Shown piece after piece: positions 23,146 through 33,658 of a stretch of 64,000 nt of DNA (the first letter of the stretch is position 1; each line of letters opens with the position of its first letter). The position numbers were made by a program, and so were the translations under genes. The DNA lies in the NCBI GenBank assembly GCA_024707145.1, contig JANQAI010000005.1:806001-870000 (forward strand). The letters run 5' to 3'. A model generated the notes under the pieces. That model was not told the origin of the DNA, searched no databases, and worked only from the letters and a program-made list of their open reading frames with translations. The DNA is from Magnetospirillum sp. (GTDB taxonomy: Bacteria > Pseudomonadota > Alphaproteobacteria > Rhodospirillales > Magnetospirillaceae).

Positions 23146-23766
23146 ATGGAGTTCGGCATCAAGGGGGATCATGAAGAGCTGAACTGGCTGAAGCCGATGC
23201 TGCGCCGCTGGGGACATCTTATCGACGATTACTGCGCGATTCATCCCAAGGACGTGCCCTACTACTATAACGAGCGGGCCAATGTCGGCCTGCTGGCGGC
23301 TGCCGCCTGGGGACCGGGCAGCGGATCGCTCGAGGAATATGCCTGCGAACGCGACCATGACGAAGGCCAGGTTCGCTGGGGGCGCGCGGATCTGTACCTT
23401 TATGACCAGAATAATTCGGCCACCATCGAGGCCAAGCAAATCTGGTGGACGCCGCAGACCACCGAGAATCATATCCGCGCTCAACTGGAGGCCGCCGCCA
23501 ATCAGGCCGGTACCAACCGCGAGGCAAACGTGGCGGTCGCGGCGGTGTTCGCCACGCTGATGCTGTCCTGCAGGGACGATGTTCAGGCCGGCAGGGCCGA
23601 CGTTCAGGCTCAATGCCGTCGCGCCGTCGACCAGATGAACAACGTTGGCACGGATCTGACCGCCTGGGTCATGCCGTGCATGGAAAATCCGCTCGTACAT
23701 AACAACCGTGACGAGGTTTCGTGCCTATGGCCGGGAATCGTTCTCGGTTTGCAGGTGGTGGTCTGA
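23146..23766 (+). CDS. Hypothetical protein with a possible PD-(D/E)XK core
   Basis: A 206-aa soluble protein that I do not recognise. It has an aromatic N-terminal half (HPKDVPYYYNERANVGLLAAAAW), then GRADLYLYDQNNSATIEAKQIWW, where an Asp followed about 13 residues later by E-x-K on a predicted strand resembles the core of PD-(D/E)XK nucleases. A helical region with cysteines follows. The start is the ATG at 23146, 11 bp after the methyltransferase gene; the longer frame overlaps that gene. It may belong to the same transcript. The nuclease idea rests on one motif only. Confidence 0.6.
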   Translation: MEFGIKGDHEELNWLKPMLRRWGHLIDDYCAIHPKDVPYYYNERANVGLLAAAAWGPGSGSLEEYACERDHDEGQVRWGRADLYLYDQNNSATIEAKQIWWTPQTTENHIRAQLEAAANQAGTNREANVAVAAVFATLMLSCRDDVQAGRADVQAQCRRAVDQMNNVGTDLTAWVMPCMENPLVHNNRDEVSCLWPGIVLGLQVVV

Positions 23767-23812
23767 GCTTCGCTTGGGGTGGGGCGTGGGAATGGGGTAA
23801 TATCAACCCGTC

Positions 23813-24046
23813 ATGACCGAGCCCGTGCGTCCCGACACTAACAGCCTGCTGGCCGAACTGGCCGCTGCCCGCGGCGAGGTGGCCGAGGCTGCCGCCAAGT
23901 CGCGGGCGTTGCGCAAGCAGATGTTGGCCGAGGGACTGGTGCAATCGGCACAAGAGGCTCAGCGGCGCGGCGATACCGCCCAGGCGGCGGCCTTGGCCGA
24001 CGAAGTGGCGGAACTGCAACATCAAGCGCTGGATATGAAGGTTTAG
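23813..24046 (+). CDS. Small alanine-rich helical protein, unknown
   Basis: A 77-aa frame (MTEPVRPDTNSLLAELAAARGEV at the start) that is nearly all helix, rich in Ala, Glu and Arg, with heptad-like spacing suggesting a coiled coil. No family is recognised. It follows the previous gene by 46 bp, and its stop overlaps the stop of tam on the other strand. Codon use looks like that of the real neighbouring genes. It could still be a chance frame. Confidence 0.5.
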   Translation: MTEPVRPDTNSLLAELAAARGEVAEAAAKSRALRKQMLAEGLVQSAQEAQRRGDTAQAAALADEVAELQHQALDMKV

Positions 24047-24813
24047 CCCCGCGCCTTCGCCACGATGAAGATGCGGCGGAACGGGAACAGGGTCTTGCCG
24101 TCGGCGTGGGGCGGATAGCAATCGGCGATGCGGCGGCTGTACTCGGCCAGGAATTCGCTGCGCTCGGGTTCCTCCAGCGCGTCCAGCAGCGGACGCAGGG
24201 CGGTGCCCATGGTCCATTGCACCACCGGATTGTCACCTTCCAGCACGTGCAGGTATTCCGTCTCCCAGATGTCCAGGCTGTCCACCAGCGGCGCCAGCAC
24301 CTCGTAATAGAAGTCGGGGTCGTTCACCGGGAAGCGGCGGGCCAGCGGGCGCAGGCGGGCGGCCCAGGGTCCGGCCTCCACCGTGTCGGCCATCACCGCA
24401 TGGCTGGCGGCATAATGGTTGTGCGGCATCTGCACCGCCAGGGTGCCGCGCGGCGCCAGCTGCGCCACCAGTCGGGGGAACAGGGTTTCGTGCCCGTCCA
24501 GCCATTGCAGGGCGGCGTTGGAGAACAGCACGTCGGCGGGCCGCTCCGGCCGCCAATGGGCGATGTCGGCCTTGCCCCAGCGGATGCGGCTGGGCTGGGC
24601 GCTGGCGGCGGACAGCATTTCGGGCGAGGAATCGATGCCGGCGATGGTGGCGTCGTGCCAGCGGTCGGCCAGGATGCGGGTGACGTTGCCGGTGCCGCAG
24701 CCCAGATCGGCCACCAGGCGCGGATGCCCGGCGTCGATGCGGGCCAGCAGGTCCAGCGCCGGACGCAGGCGCGGCTGGGCGAAGGCGGAATATAAGGTGG
24801 GGTCCCAGGGCAT
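24043..24813 (-). CDS. tam: Trans-aconitate 2-methyltransferase
   Basis: A 256-aa SAM-dependent methyltransferase of the Tam family. The start MPWDPTLYSAFAQPRLRPALDLLARI is diagnostic. The SAM site is VADLGCGTGNVTRIL, followed by GIDSSPEMLSAA, DVLFSNAALQWL, and LAVQMPHNHYAASHAVM. It methylates trans-aconitate, a spontaneous by-product that inhibits the citric acid cycle. The ATG at 24813 gives the family N-terminus; the longer frame to 24993 is rejected. It converges on the small upstream gene. Confidence 0.92.
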   Translation of the reverse strand: MPWDPTLYSAFAQPRLRPALDLLARIDAGHPRLVADLGCGTGNVTRILADRWHDATIAGIDSSPEMLSAASAQPSRIRWGKADIAHWRPERPADVLFSNAALQWLDGHETLFPRLVAQLAPRGTLAVQMPHNHYAASHAVMADTVEAGPWAARLRPLARRFPVNDPDFYYEVLAPLVDSLDIWETEYLHVLEGDNPVVQWTMGTALRPLLDALEEPERSEFLAEYSRRIADCYPPHADGKTLFPFRRIFIVAKARG

Positions 24814-24920
24814 GCGGTTCTCCGACTCCGTCAAGTCGGGTCCCACCATAGCGCAAGCGGGGACACTGACAAGCTGGGGGCTTCCCCAGGGGTGGGTGCC
24901 AGGGGGGGTGAACGGGGGAT

Positions 24921-24949
24921 TTGACTCCGCCGGCCGACTCAGCTTATAA
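24921..24949 (+). promoter_or_regulatory. Sigma-70-type promoter of rpmH-rnpA
   Basis: TTGACT (24921-24926), a spacer of exactly 17 bases, then TTATAA (24944-24949). The rpmH start lies 65 bp downstream. This is the best housekeeping-type promoter in the window and fits a strongly expressed ribosomal protein gene. Confidence 0.75.
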
Positions 24950-25013
24950 GCACCGCTCCCGTTTTCGGCCTGCGAATGCGGGCCCGACCGCATTTTTTCT
25001 GGAGTACCTCGTC

Positions 25014-25148
25014 GTGAAGCGCACTTACCAGCCCAGCAAGCTCGTCCGCGCCCGCCGTCATGGCTTCCGTGCGCGCATGGCCACCGTCGGCGGCCGCAAG
25101 GTCATCGCCGCCCGCCGGTCCAAGGGCCGCAAGCGCCTCTCGGCCTAA
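25014..25148 (+). CDS. rpmH: 50S ribosomal protein L34
   Basis: A 44-aa protein reading [17 protein letters not shown], then [18 protein letters not shown] and KGRKRLSA, which is L34 along its full length. The start is a GTG at 25014, since L34 always begins MKRTYQPS; GGAG lies 10 bases upstream. The longer frame from 24921 overlaps the promoter and is rejected. First gene of the rpmH-rnpA-yidD-yidC cluster. Confidence 0.97.
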   Translation: MKRTYQPSKLVRARRHGFRARMATVGGRKVIAARRSKGRKRLSA

Positions 25149-25158
25149 GCCTTCGGGC

Positions 25159-25614
25159 ATGCCCGCGATCCTGGCGCGGCTGAAGAAGCGCGCGGATTTC
25201 CTCCGCGTCGCCGGCCAGCGCAAGAAGTGGGCGGCCCCCGGGCTGATCCTTCAGGCGGCGCCGCTCCCTTCGGAGCCGGCGGACGCCCCTTCGGAAGCCG
25301 GCGCGCCTCGCGTCGGCTTTCGGTGTTCCGGCGGGGTCGAGATCATTCGGGTGGGGTTCACCACTTCGAAGAAGGTGGGCAATGCGGTGGCGCGCAATCG
25401 CGCCCGGCGGCGTCTGCGGGCGGCGGTGGACGAGATTTTTCCCGCCCTGGCGCGGCCCGGCCTGGATTATGTGGTGATCGGCCGCCAGGAAACGGTGGCC
25501 CGTCCATATTCTCTTCTCTTGCAGGATTTGCGAACCGCGCTAAAACGTGTCGGCGGTTTGCGGTCGGATACCGACGGCCCCGCCGGTGTTCCGCTCCCGA
25601 AGACCACGGAATGA
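25159..25614 (+). CDS. rnpA: Ribonuclease P protein component
   Basis: A 151-aa RnpA that assists the RNA subunit in trimming pre-tRNA 5' ends. The core shows [17 protein letters not shown] at the start and [29 protein letters not shown], the RNR signature, then [23 protein letters not shown]. It is longer than most RnpA proteins because of a Pro/Ala/Glu-rich insertion at about residues 34-55 and a C-terminal tail. The ATG at 25159 lies 10 bp after rpmH. Confidence 0.95.
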   Translation: MPAILARLKKRADFLRVAGQRKKWAAPGLILQAAPLPSEPADAPSEAGAPRVGFRCSGGVEIIRVGFTTSKKVGNAVARNRARRRLRAAVDEIFPALARPGLDYVVIGRQETVARPYSLLLQDLRTALKRVGGLRSDTDGPAGVPLPKTTE

Positions 25615-25651
25615 ATTTCGGGGGAGATGCGGGCCACGGATGTGTTGTATT

Positions 25652-25703
25652 GCGTGGCGTTTCCGGAACCCGGCGCAGGTGCCGGGTTCCGGAAACGCCA
25701 CGC
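25652..25703. repeat. Perfect 23-bp-arm hairpin between rnpA and yidD
   Basis: Arms at 25652-25674 and 25681-25703 are exact complements around a 6-base loop. Each arm contains GTTTCCGGAACCCGGC or its complement. It lies within the rnpA-yidD gap, 18 bp before yidD. It has no T run, so it is not a standard terminator; it may be a dispersed palindromic repeat or an RNA-stabilising element. Confidence 0.8.
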
Positions 25704-25721
25704 CAGGGAGACGACAGCGTC

Positions 25722-25997
25722 ATGAACCCGGCCAGCATGGTCCTGCGCGGTTTGATCCGCGGTTACCAGCTGCTGATTTCGCCCGTTCTGCCGCCCGCCT
25801 GCCGGTTCACGCCCTCGTGTTCCGCCTATGCCCTGGAGGCGGTGGCCAAGCACGGCGCGGCGCGGGGCTCGTGGCTGGCGGTGCGCAGGGTGTGCCGCTG
25901 CCATCCCTGGAACGACGGGGGCTACGACCCGGTCCCCGAATTGGATGCCAAGATCACGGCCGGGTGCGGCACGCCGCCGTCCCGGCACCCGGATTAG
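25722..25997 (+). CDS. yidD: Membrane protein insertion efficiency factor YidD
   Basis: A 91-aa protein with the YidD pattern: [35 protein letters not shown], then [23 protein letters not shown]. The conserved Cys residues and the GGYDPVP end are diagnostic. The start ATG at 25722 gives a normal length; the longer frame runs back into rnpA. It lies between rnpA and yidC, the usual order. Confidence 0.95.
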   Translation: MNPASMVLRGLIRGYQLLISPVLPPACRFTPSCSAYALEAVAKHGAARGSWLAVRRVCRCHPWNDGGYDPVPELDAKITAGCGTPPSRHPD

Positions 25998-26003
25998 GAT
26001 GTC

Positions 26004-27740
26004 ATGAACGAACAGCGCAACCTCATCATCGCCATCGTCCTCTCGGTCCTGATCCTGTTCGGGTTCCAGTGGCTGTTCCCCAAGGCGCCGTCGCCGACTC
26101 CGGCTCCGGAATCCACCACGGCCGGTTCCACCGCGCCGCCGGTGCCCGAGGGCGGCAACGCCCAGTTGGCAGCCCCGGCTGCGCCGGCCAAGGCGCCCAG
26201 CGTCACCGAATCGCGCGCCGCCGCGCTGGAGGCCAGCCGCCGCATTCCGCTGCGCACCCCCAGGCTGCACGGCTCCATCGCGCTGAAGGGCGCCCGCCTC
26301 GACGACCTGACCCTGGTCGAGCATCGCGAGACCACCGATCCCAACAGCCCCGAGATCGTCCTGCTGTCGCCTGCCGGCAGCCCGCATCCCTATTACGCCG
26401 AATTCGGCTGGGTGGCCGCCGACGGCGCCACCAAGGTGCCCGGCCCCGACACCGTGTGGAGCGCCGCGCCCGGCACCTCCGAGCTGGCGCCCGGCGGCAA
26501 GGTGGTGCTGTCGTGGGACAACGGCGACGGCCTGCGCTTCGTCAAGACCTTCTCGGTGGACGAGAACTACATGTTCTCGGTGGACAAGCGGGTCGAGAAT
26601 TACGGCGGCAAGCCGGTCACCCTGCATCCCTACGGCCTGATCGCCCGCACCGGCACCCCGCCCACCCAGGGCATGTACATCCTGCACGAGGGGCCGCTGG
26701 GCGTGTTCGACGGCACTCTGAAGGAAGTCAAGTACGACAAGCTGAAGAGCGAGGGCACCATCCGCGAGAAGTCGGTGGGCGGTTGGGCCGGCATCACCGA
26801 CAAGTACTGGTTGACCGCCCTGATTCCCGACCAGAAGGCCGAGGTCACCGGCCGTTTCGTCCACCAGAACCGCGACAACCTCGACCAGTACCAGGTGGAC
26901 TTCACCGGCGGTCCGGTGACGGTGGCTCCCGGCGCTTCGGCGGAAACCGGCTTCCACATGTTCGCCGGCGCCAAGCAGGTGACGCTGCTGGACGCCTATG
27001 CCGAAAAGCTGGGCATCAAGAATTTCGACCTGGCCATCGATTTCGGCTGGTTCTACTTCCTGACCAAGCCGTTCTTCTATCTGCTGCAGATGCTGCACGG
27101 CGCGCTCGGCAACATGGGCCTGGCCATCCTGGCGCTGACCGTCCTGATCAAGGCGGCCATGTTCCCGCTGGCCAACAAGTCCTACGCCTCCATGTCGAAG
27201 ATGAAGAACCTGCAGCCCGAGATGAAGAAGCTGCAGGAGCGCTTCGCCGACGACAAGATGCGCCAGCAGCAGGAGATGATGGCGCTCTATAAGCGCGAGA
27301 AGGTCAATCCGGTGTCGGGCTGCCTGCCCATGCTGATCCAGATCCCGGTGTTCTTCGCGCTCTACAAGGTGCTGTTCGTCGCCATCGAGATGCGTCACGC
27401 GCCCTTCTACGGCTGGATCCACGATTTGTCGGCGCCCGATCCGACCACGGTGTGGAACCTGTTCGGCCTGATCCCGTGGGATCCGTCCATGTACCTGCCC
27501 AGCTTCCTGCACCTGGGCGTGTGGCCGCTGATCATGGGCGTGACCATGTGGCTGCAGCAGAAGCTGAACCCGCAGCCGGCCGACCCGGTGCAGGCCAAGA
27601 TGATGAGCTTCCTGCCCATCGTCTTCACCTTCCTGCTGGCGAACTTCGCCGCCGGCCTGGTCATCTACTGGGCGTGGTCCAACACGCTGTCGATTCTCCA
27701 GCAGTGGATCATCATGCGCAAGGTGGGGGCCAAGTCCTGA
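26004..27740 (+). CDS. yidC: Membrane protein insertase YidC
   Basis: A 578-aa Gram-negative-type YidC. An N-terminal membrane helix ([20 protein letters not shown]) is followed by a Pro/Ala-rich linker, a large periplasmic beta domain (about residues 65-340) and the conserved core of five helices: [46 protein letters not shown], a cytoplasmic hairpin with [23 protein letters not shown], and [24 protein letters not shown]. It inserts and folds inner-membrane proteins. It starts 6 bp after yidD. Confidence 0.97.
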   Translation: MNEQRNLIIAIVLSVLILFGFQWLFPKAPSPTPAPESTTAGSTAPPVPEGGNAQLAAPAAPAKAPSVTESRAAALEASRRIPLRTPRLHGSIALKGARLDDLTLVEHRETTDPNSPEIVLLSPAGSPHPYYAEFGWVAADGATKVPGPDTVWSAAPGTSELAPGGKVVLSWDNGDGLRFVKTFSVDENYMFSVDKRVENYGGKPVTLHPYGLIARTGTPPTQGMYILHEGPLGVFDGTLKEVKYDKLKSEGTIREKSVGGWAGITDKYWLTALIPDQKAEVTGRFVHQNRDNLDQYQVDFTGGPVTVAPGASAETGFHMFAGAKQVTLLDAYAEKLGIKNFDLAIDFGWFYFLTKPFFYLLQMLHGALGNMGLAILALTVLIKAAMFPLANKSYASMSKMKNLQPEMKKLQERFADDKMRQQQEMMALYKREKVNPVSGCLPMLIQIPVFFALYKVLFVAIEMRHAPFYGWIHDLSAPDPTTVWNLFGLIPWDPSMYLPSFLHLGVWPLIMGVTMWLQQKLNPQPADPVQAKMMSFLPIVFTFLLANFAAGLVIYWAWSNTLSILQQWIIMRKVGAKS

Positions 27741-28402
27741 CCGGGAGCATCACCGAGCCCCAGACCGAGGACCAGGCGGCCGCGCTCATCGAGGCCGGCC
27801 GCCTGCTGTTCGCCCGCGAGGTCACCTTCCTGCGCGGCGTGGCCTCGCTGACCGGCCTGCCCGACATCGGCATGCCCGAGGTCGCCTTCGCCGGGCGGTC
27901 CAACGTGGGCAAGTCGTCGCTGATCAATGCGCTGTGCGGCCGCTCCACGGTGGCGCGCACCTCCAACACGCCCGGCCGCACCCAGGAACTGAACTTCTTC
28001 GACGTGTCCGGTCGCCTCGTGCTGGTGGACATGCCCGGCTATGGCTTCGCCAAGGCGCCCAAGGACAAGGTGGACGCCTGGAAGCGGCTGGTGAACGGCT
28101 ACCTGCGCGGCCGTCCCACCCTGCGCCGCTGCATGGTACTGGTGGATTCGCGCCACGGACTCAAGGACGTGGACCGCGAGATGATGACCATGCTGGACAA
28201 GGCGGCGGTGGTCTATCAGGTGGTGCTGACCAAAACAGACAAGCTCAATGCCAGCGAATTGGCCACGGTGCAAAAGCGCACCATGGACGAGATCGTCACC
28301 CACGTGGCCGCCCATCCCACGCTTATCCTGACCAGCTCGGAAAAGGGCCTTGGCATTCCCGAGCTGCGCGCCGAAATCCTGCAATTGGCCAATCCGGAGT
28401 GA
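27704..28402 (+). CDS. engB: Ribosome biogenesis GTPase EngB (YihA/YsxC)
   Basis: A TrmE-Era-EngA-EngB-like GTPase. G1 is [15 protein letters not shown]2 lies in [15 protein letters not shown]3 is [12 protein letters not shown]4 is TKTDKL and G5 is TSSEKGLG. It acts in 50S assembly. No ATG lies at the expected place. The canonical option is the GTG at 27704, overlapping the yidC end by 37 bp (232 aa). A CTG at 27737, overlapping the yidC TGA as CTGA with a purine-rich stretch upstream, would give 221 aa and matches the coupling habit of this genome, so the start is uncertain. Confidence 0.93.
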   Translation: MDHHAQGGGQVLTGSITEPQTEDQAAALIEAGRLLFAREVTFLRGVASLTGLPDIGMPEVAFAGRSNVGKSSLINALCGRSTVARTSNTPGRTQELNFFDVSGRLVLVDMPGYGFAKAPKDKVDAWKRLVNGYLRGRPTLRRCMVLVDSRHGLKDVDREMMTMLDKAAVVYQVVLTKTDKLNASELATVQKRTMDEIVTHVAAHPTLILTSSEKGLGIPELRAEILQLANPE

Positions 28403-28407
28403 TCCCC

Positions 28408-29322
28408 ATGAGCGACACGCCCGACATCCTGCAAGACCGCGCCTCCTGGCTGGACCGCGCCAAGACCCTGTCCGAGGCGCTGCCGTTCATGCGCCAGTTC
28501 TCGGACGAGAGCCTGGTGATCAAGTTCGGCGGCCACGCCATGGAATCGGACGATTTGTTCCGCCTGTTCGCGCGCGACATCGTGCTGCTGAAGCAGGTGG
28601 GCATCAATCCGGTGGTGGTGCATGGCGGCGGCCCGCAGATCGACCAGATGCTGAAGCGCCTGGACATCAACACACCGCGCGTGGACGGCCTGCGCTTCAC
28701 CGACGAGGCCACGGTCGAGGTGGTGGAGATGATCCTGTCGGGCAAGATCAACAAGCAGATCGTCTCGGCCATCAACGAGGCCGGCGGCTTCGCCGTGGGC
28801 CTGTCGGGCAAGGACGGCCATCTGATCCGCGCCCGCAAGCTGCGCCGCACCAAGAAGGACCCGGATTCCAACATCGAGAAGATCCTGGACCTGGGCTTCG
28901 TCGGCGAGCCGGCCGAGATCACCCCGCATATCCTGGATTTCTTCCGTGAATCCGACATCATCCCGGTGATCGCCCCGGTAGGCATGGGCGGCGCCGGCGA
29001 GACCTTCAACATCAACGCCGACACCGCCGCCGGCGCCGTCGCCGCCGCCACCGGCGCGCGCCGCCTGCTCATGCTGACCGACGTGGCCGGCGTGCTGGAC
29101 AAGGCCGGCAACCTGATCCCGGAAATGACCGCCAAGCAGGCCAAGGGCTACATCGCCGACGGCACCATCTCGGGCGGCATGATCCCCAAGGTGGAAACCT
29201 GCCTGGAGGCGGTGGAACAGGGCGTCGACGCCGCCGTCATCCTGGACGGCCGCGTGCCCCACGCCGTGCTGCTGGAATTGTTCACCCCCCACGGCGTCGG
29301 CACGCTGATTAAGGCGGACTAG
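28408..29322 (+). CDS. argB: Acetylglutamate kinase
   Basis: A 304-aa ArgB of the amino-acid kinase family. It has [11 protein letters not shown] (phosphate-binding loop), [16 protein letters not shown], the inhibition and substrate segments [27 protein letters not shown], and [30 protein letters not shown]. It performs the second step of arginine synthesis in the cytoplasm. The N-terminal extension with [15 protein letters not shown] is typical of the arginine-sensitive hexameric form. The start ATG at 28408 lies 5 bp after engB. Confidence 0.97.
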   Translation: MSDTPDILQDRASWLDRAKTLSEALPFMRQFSDESLVIKFGGHAMESDDLFRLFARDIVLLKQVGINPVVVHGGGPQIDQMLKRLDINTPRVDGLRFTDEATVEVVEMILSGKINKQIVSAINEAGGFAVGLSGKDGHLIRARKLRRTKKDPDSNIEKILDLGFVGEPAEITPHILDFFRESDIIPVIAPVGMGGAGETFNINADTAAGAVAAATGARRLLMLTDVAGVLDKAGNLIPEMTAKQAKGYIADGTISGGMIPKVETCLEAVEQGVDAAVILDGRVPHAVLLELFTPHGVGTLIKAD

Positions 29323-29339
29323 CATCGAGTCTGCGGCTC

Positions 29340-29410
29340 CCTCACCCGGCCTTCGGCCACCCTCTCCCGCGTGCGGGAGAGGGAGGGACCCGCGAAGCGG
29401 GAGGGTGAGG
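29340..29410. repeat. Cloverleaf-like dispersed repeat, copy A (left of DUF559)
   Basis: Outer arms CCTCACCC (29340-29347) and GGGTGAGG (29403-29410) enclose three hairpins: GGCC-TTC-GGCC, CCCTCTCCCGC-GT-GCGGGAGAGGG (29360-29383) and CCCGC-GAA-GCGGG (29389-29401). Related copies lie at 29724-29852 and 55685-55811. The DUF559 frame starts 13 bp after it. Confidence 0.85.
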
Positions 29411-29422
29411 CCAAGGACCGCG

Positions 29423-30460
29423 ATGTTCTCGAGCAAAGCCAGACACCTGCGCCGCAGCCAGACCGAGGCGGAAAAGCGCCTGTGGTCGGTTTTGCGCAAC
29501 CGGGGGCTGGGCGCCAAGTTCCGCCGCCAGTACCCTGTCGATCACTATATCCTCGACTTCGCTTGCATCGAAGCCCGCTTGGCGGTGGAGGCCGATGGTG
29601 GCCAGCACATGGACGACAGTGTCCGCGACGCTGTGCTGGCGACCCAGGGCTGGCGGGTGCTGCGGTTCCGCAACGAGGACATCCTTCATCATCTGGACGG
29701 CGTGTGCGAGGCGATCGTTGTTTCCCTCTCCCGCGAGCGGGAGAGGGTGGCCGAAGGCCGGGTGAGGGAGCCGGAGACAAGGTGCTCCTTGGCTTCCTCA
29801 CCCTCCCATGCGCCGCATGGGCCTACTCCTCTCGCGCTGGGCGGGAGAGGAGTGTACGAGGCCGTGCAGGAAGTCCTCACCCAATACGGGCTGATCGCCC
29901 GGGGCGGGGTCGGCGCCACCATCCTCATCGGCACCGCCGGTTCCGCCTTCTGGCCGCATTTCCAGGCGGCGCGGCGGGATGAGGTGGACCCGTTGGACAA
30001 TTGGTCGCGGCGGGTGATCGGCGAGGTGGCCGCCCGTTTCGGTGCCCGTCCGCTTTTCCCCCAGGACGGACCGCCCTTCCTGCCGTTCCAGCGCTGGGCC
30101 ATGGCGGCCGGGCCGGTCTACCCCTCGCCCATGGGGGTGCTGGTGCATCCGGAATACGGGCTGTGGCATTCCTATCGTGGCGCGCTGGAGTTTCCCGCGC
30201 CCATCGACCTGCCGGCCCGCGCCGACGCGGCCAATCCGTGTGAGAGCTGCGCCGACAAGCCCTGCGTGGCCGCCTGTCCGGTAGGGGCGGCGGCGCCTTA
30301 TGACGTGCCGCGCTGCAAGGCCCATTTGGAGGCCGGCGGAAGGTGCCGCGCCATCGGTTGCCTGCCGCGCCACGCCTGCCCGCTGGGGCAGGGCCATGCC
30401 TATATCCCCGACCACGCCGCCTTTCACATGGAGGCGTTCGTCACCGCCCGCTGGCGCTGA
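29423..30460 (+). CDS. DUF559 nuclease-fold domain fused in frame to a 4Fe-4S dicluster protein
   Basis: One uninterrupted 345-aa frame carries two unrelated parts. Residues 1 to about 105 are a DUF559 (Vsr-like, PD-(D/E)XK) protein: LRRSQTEAEKRLWSVLRNRGLGAKFRRQ, DHYILDFACIEARLAVEADGGQH, then WRVLRFRNEDIL. Residues of about 105-145 are translated dispersed repeat (SLSRERERVAEGRVREPETR). The rest, from near a GTG at 29864, is a soluble protein with CESCADKPCVAACPVGA and CRAIGCLPRHACPLGQ, two Fe-S cluster motifs recalling the ferredoxin part of epoxyqueuosine reductase. I think two genes lost the stop between them when the cassette entered. The fused product may not be real; the second gene could start at 29864, which has GGAGAGGAG just upstream. 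Confidence 0.8.
   Translation: MFSSKARHLRRSQTEAEKRLWSVLRNRGLGAKFRRQYPVDHYILDFACIEARLAVEADGGQHMDDSVRDAVLATQGWRVLRFRNEDILHHLDGVCEAIVVSLSRERERVAEGRVREPETRCSLASSPSHAPHGPTPLALGGRGVYEAVQEVLTQYGLIARGGVGATILIGTAGSAFWPHFQAARRDEVDPLDNWSRRVIGEVAARFGARPLFPQDGPPFLPFQRWAMAAGPVYPSPMGVLVHPEYGLWHSYRGALEFPAPIDLPARADAANPCESCADKPCVAACPVGAAAPYDVPRCKAHLEAGGRCRAIGCLPRHACPLGQGHAYIPDHAAFHMEAFVTARWR
29724..29852. repeat. Dispersed repeats, copies B1 and B2 (right of DUF559)
   Basis: B1 (29724-29768) has CCCTCTCCCGC-GA-GCGGGAGAGGG, GGCC-GAA-GGCC and GGGTGAGGG, the left half of copy A in inverted orientation. B2 (29796-29852) begins CCTCACCCTCCC, has the hairpin CCCATG/CATGGG, and ends with a CTCCTCTC/GGAGAGGAG pair. 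Both lie inside the open fused frame and supply its linker residues. Confidence 0.8.
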
Positions 30461-30870
30461 TCATTCGCTGACGCCCGGCTCGCGCCGGTGGCGTGGGCAG
30501 GCATCGGTGGTGTCGAACCAGGGTAGCCGGCTTTCCGTCCAGATATGGGCCTGGGGCGCCAGTTCGGCGGCCCGGTCCAGGCTGGCGATGGTGATCTCCA
30601 CCGCGTCGGGGGCCTCGGCCGCGCGCCATTCCAGCGGCGAGCCGCAGCGCGGGCAGAAGCGCCGTTCCGCCATCGCGCTGGAGCGGTAGACCGCCGGTTC
30701 GCCGGAGACGTAGCGGAAATGCTCCAGCGGCACGTCGGCGAAGGTCATGGCCGGCGCCCCGCTCAGGTGTTGGCACATGCGGCAATGGCAATAGGCCGGG
30801 GCGGTGGGGCGAACCCGCGCCTCGTAGCGCACGTGGCCGCACAGGCAGCCGCCGGTCCAGAGTTCTTCGG

Positions 30871-30874
<4 letters not shown>
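30461..30874 (-). CDS. GFA/CENP-V domain protein
   Basis: A 137-aa zinc-binding protein of the Gfa family, once named glutathione-dependent formaldehyde-activating enzyme. Zinc ligands lie in GGCLCGHVRYEA, YCHCRMCQHLSG and RRFCPRCGSPLEW, the usual C-x-C, C-x-x-C and C-x-x-C set. The catalytic role of these small members is mostly unproven. Its ATG overlaps the TGA of yejF (ATGA), so it is the last gene of hisN-yejABEF-gfa. It converges on the Fe-S gene with no gap. Confidence 0.9.
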
Positions 30875-32483
<1,609 letters not shown>

Positions 32484-32497
32484 GGTCTGGTCTCGGG

Positions 32498-33529
32498 TCA
32501 AAGGTTGGTCTTGCGGGGATCGAAGGCGTCGCGCACGGCCTCGCCGACGAACACCAGCAGCGACAGCAGCGCGGCCACCACGATGAAGCCGGTCAGGCCC
32601 AGCCACGGCGCCTGCAGGTTGGCCTTGCCCTGGGCCAGCAGGTCGCCCAGCGAGGGTGAACCGGGCGGCAGGCCGAGGCCGAGGAAGTCCAGCGCGGTGA
32701 GCGAGACCACGGAGCCGTTGAGGATGAACGGCATGAAGGTCAGCGTCGCCACCATGGCGTTGGGCAGCACGTGGCGGACCATGACGCGGGCATCGCTCAT
32801 GCCCAGCGCCTTGGCGGCGCGCACGTAGTCGAAGTTGCGGGCGCGCAGGAACTCGGCGCGCACCACCCCCACCAGCGACGTCCACGAGAACAGCACCAGC
32901 ACCCCCAGCAGGGTCCAGAAGCCGGGCCGGATCATGGAGGCGACGATGATGAGGATCAGCAATTGCGGCAGGCCGCCCCAGATTTCCAGGAAACGCTGGC
33001 CCACCATGTCCACCCGGCCGCCGAAATAACCCTGCACCGCGCCGGCCGCCACGCCGATCACCGTGCTGACCAGGGTCAGCGCCAGGCCGAACAGGATGGA
33101 CAGCCTGAGGCCGTAGATCAGCCGCGCCAGCACGTCGCGGCCCTGGTCGTCGGTGCCGAGCAGGTTCTCGGCCGAGGGCGGGGCCGGGTGGGGGCGCAGC
33201 AGCTCGGTGCTGATGGACTGGTAGTTGTGGCGGACGGGCGGCCACAGCGCCCAGCCCTTCTCGGCGATCTTCTCTGCCATGTAGGGATCGCGATAATCGG
33301 TGTAGGTCAGGAAGTCGCCGCCGAAGGTGACCTCGGGGTAGTCCTTGACGATGGGCCAGTACAACTGGCCGTCATAGCTGACCACGACGGGGCGGTCGTT
33401 GGCCACCAACTCGGCGAACAGGGTGATCACGAACAGCGCCAGGAATATCCACAGCGCCCAGAAGCCGCGGCGGTTGCGCTTGAACGCCTCGATGCGGCGC
33501 AGGGTCAGGGGGGAGACGCGGGATTTCAT
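32498..33529 (-). CDS. yejE: Peptide ABC transporter permease YejE
   Basis: A 343-aa inner-membrane permease of the DppC/OppC/YejE type. An N-terminal helix ([24 protein letters not shown]) and an extracytoplasmic segment ([36 protein letters not shown]) lead into the helices. The ATPase-coupling loop is [33 protein letters not shown]. The ATG at 33529 gives [22 protein letters not shown], as in the family. Between it and yejB lies a long palindromic repeat. Confidence 0.94.
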   Translation of the reverse strand: MKSRVSPLTLRRIEAFKRNRRGFWALWIFLALFVITLFAELVANDRPVVVSYDGQLYWPIVKDYPEVTFGGDFLTYTDYRDPYMAEKIAEKGWALWPPVRHNYQSISTELLRPHPAPPSAENLLGTDDQGRDVLARLIYGLRLSILFGLALTLVSTVIGVAAGAVQGYFGGRVDMVGQRFLEIWGGLPQLLILIIVASMIRPGFWTLLGVLVLFSWTSLVGVVRAEFLRARNFDYVRAAKALGMSDARVMVRHVLPNAMVATLTFMPFILNGSVVSLTALDFLGLGLPPGSPSLGDLLAQGKANLQAPWLGLTGFIVVAALLSLLVFVGEAVRDAFDPRKTNL

Positions 33530-33544
33530 GGGGTGGCTCCCGCC

Positions 33545-33649
33545 GTTGTGCCCCCACCCCGGCCCTCCCCCGTCGAAGCCGGGGGAGGGAGGAGCGCAAG
33601 GCCCCCTCCCTCGCGCCACGCGCGGGGAGGGTTGGGGTGGGGGCACAAC
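33545..33649. repeat. Long nested palindrome between yejB and yejE
   Basis: Perfect 16-bp outer arms GTTGTGCCCCCACCCC (33545-33560) and its complement (33634-33649) enclose further inverted pairs (CCCTCCCCCG/CGGGGGAGGG and CCCTCCC/GGGAGGG). The architecture resembles the 29340 repeat but the sequence differs. It nearly fills the 129-bp gap between two genes of one operon. Confidence 0.85.
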
Positions 33650-33658
33650 GGTGCATGC

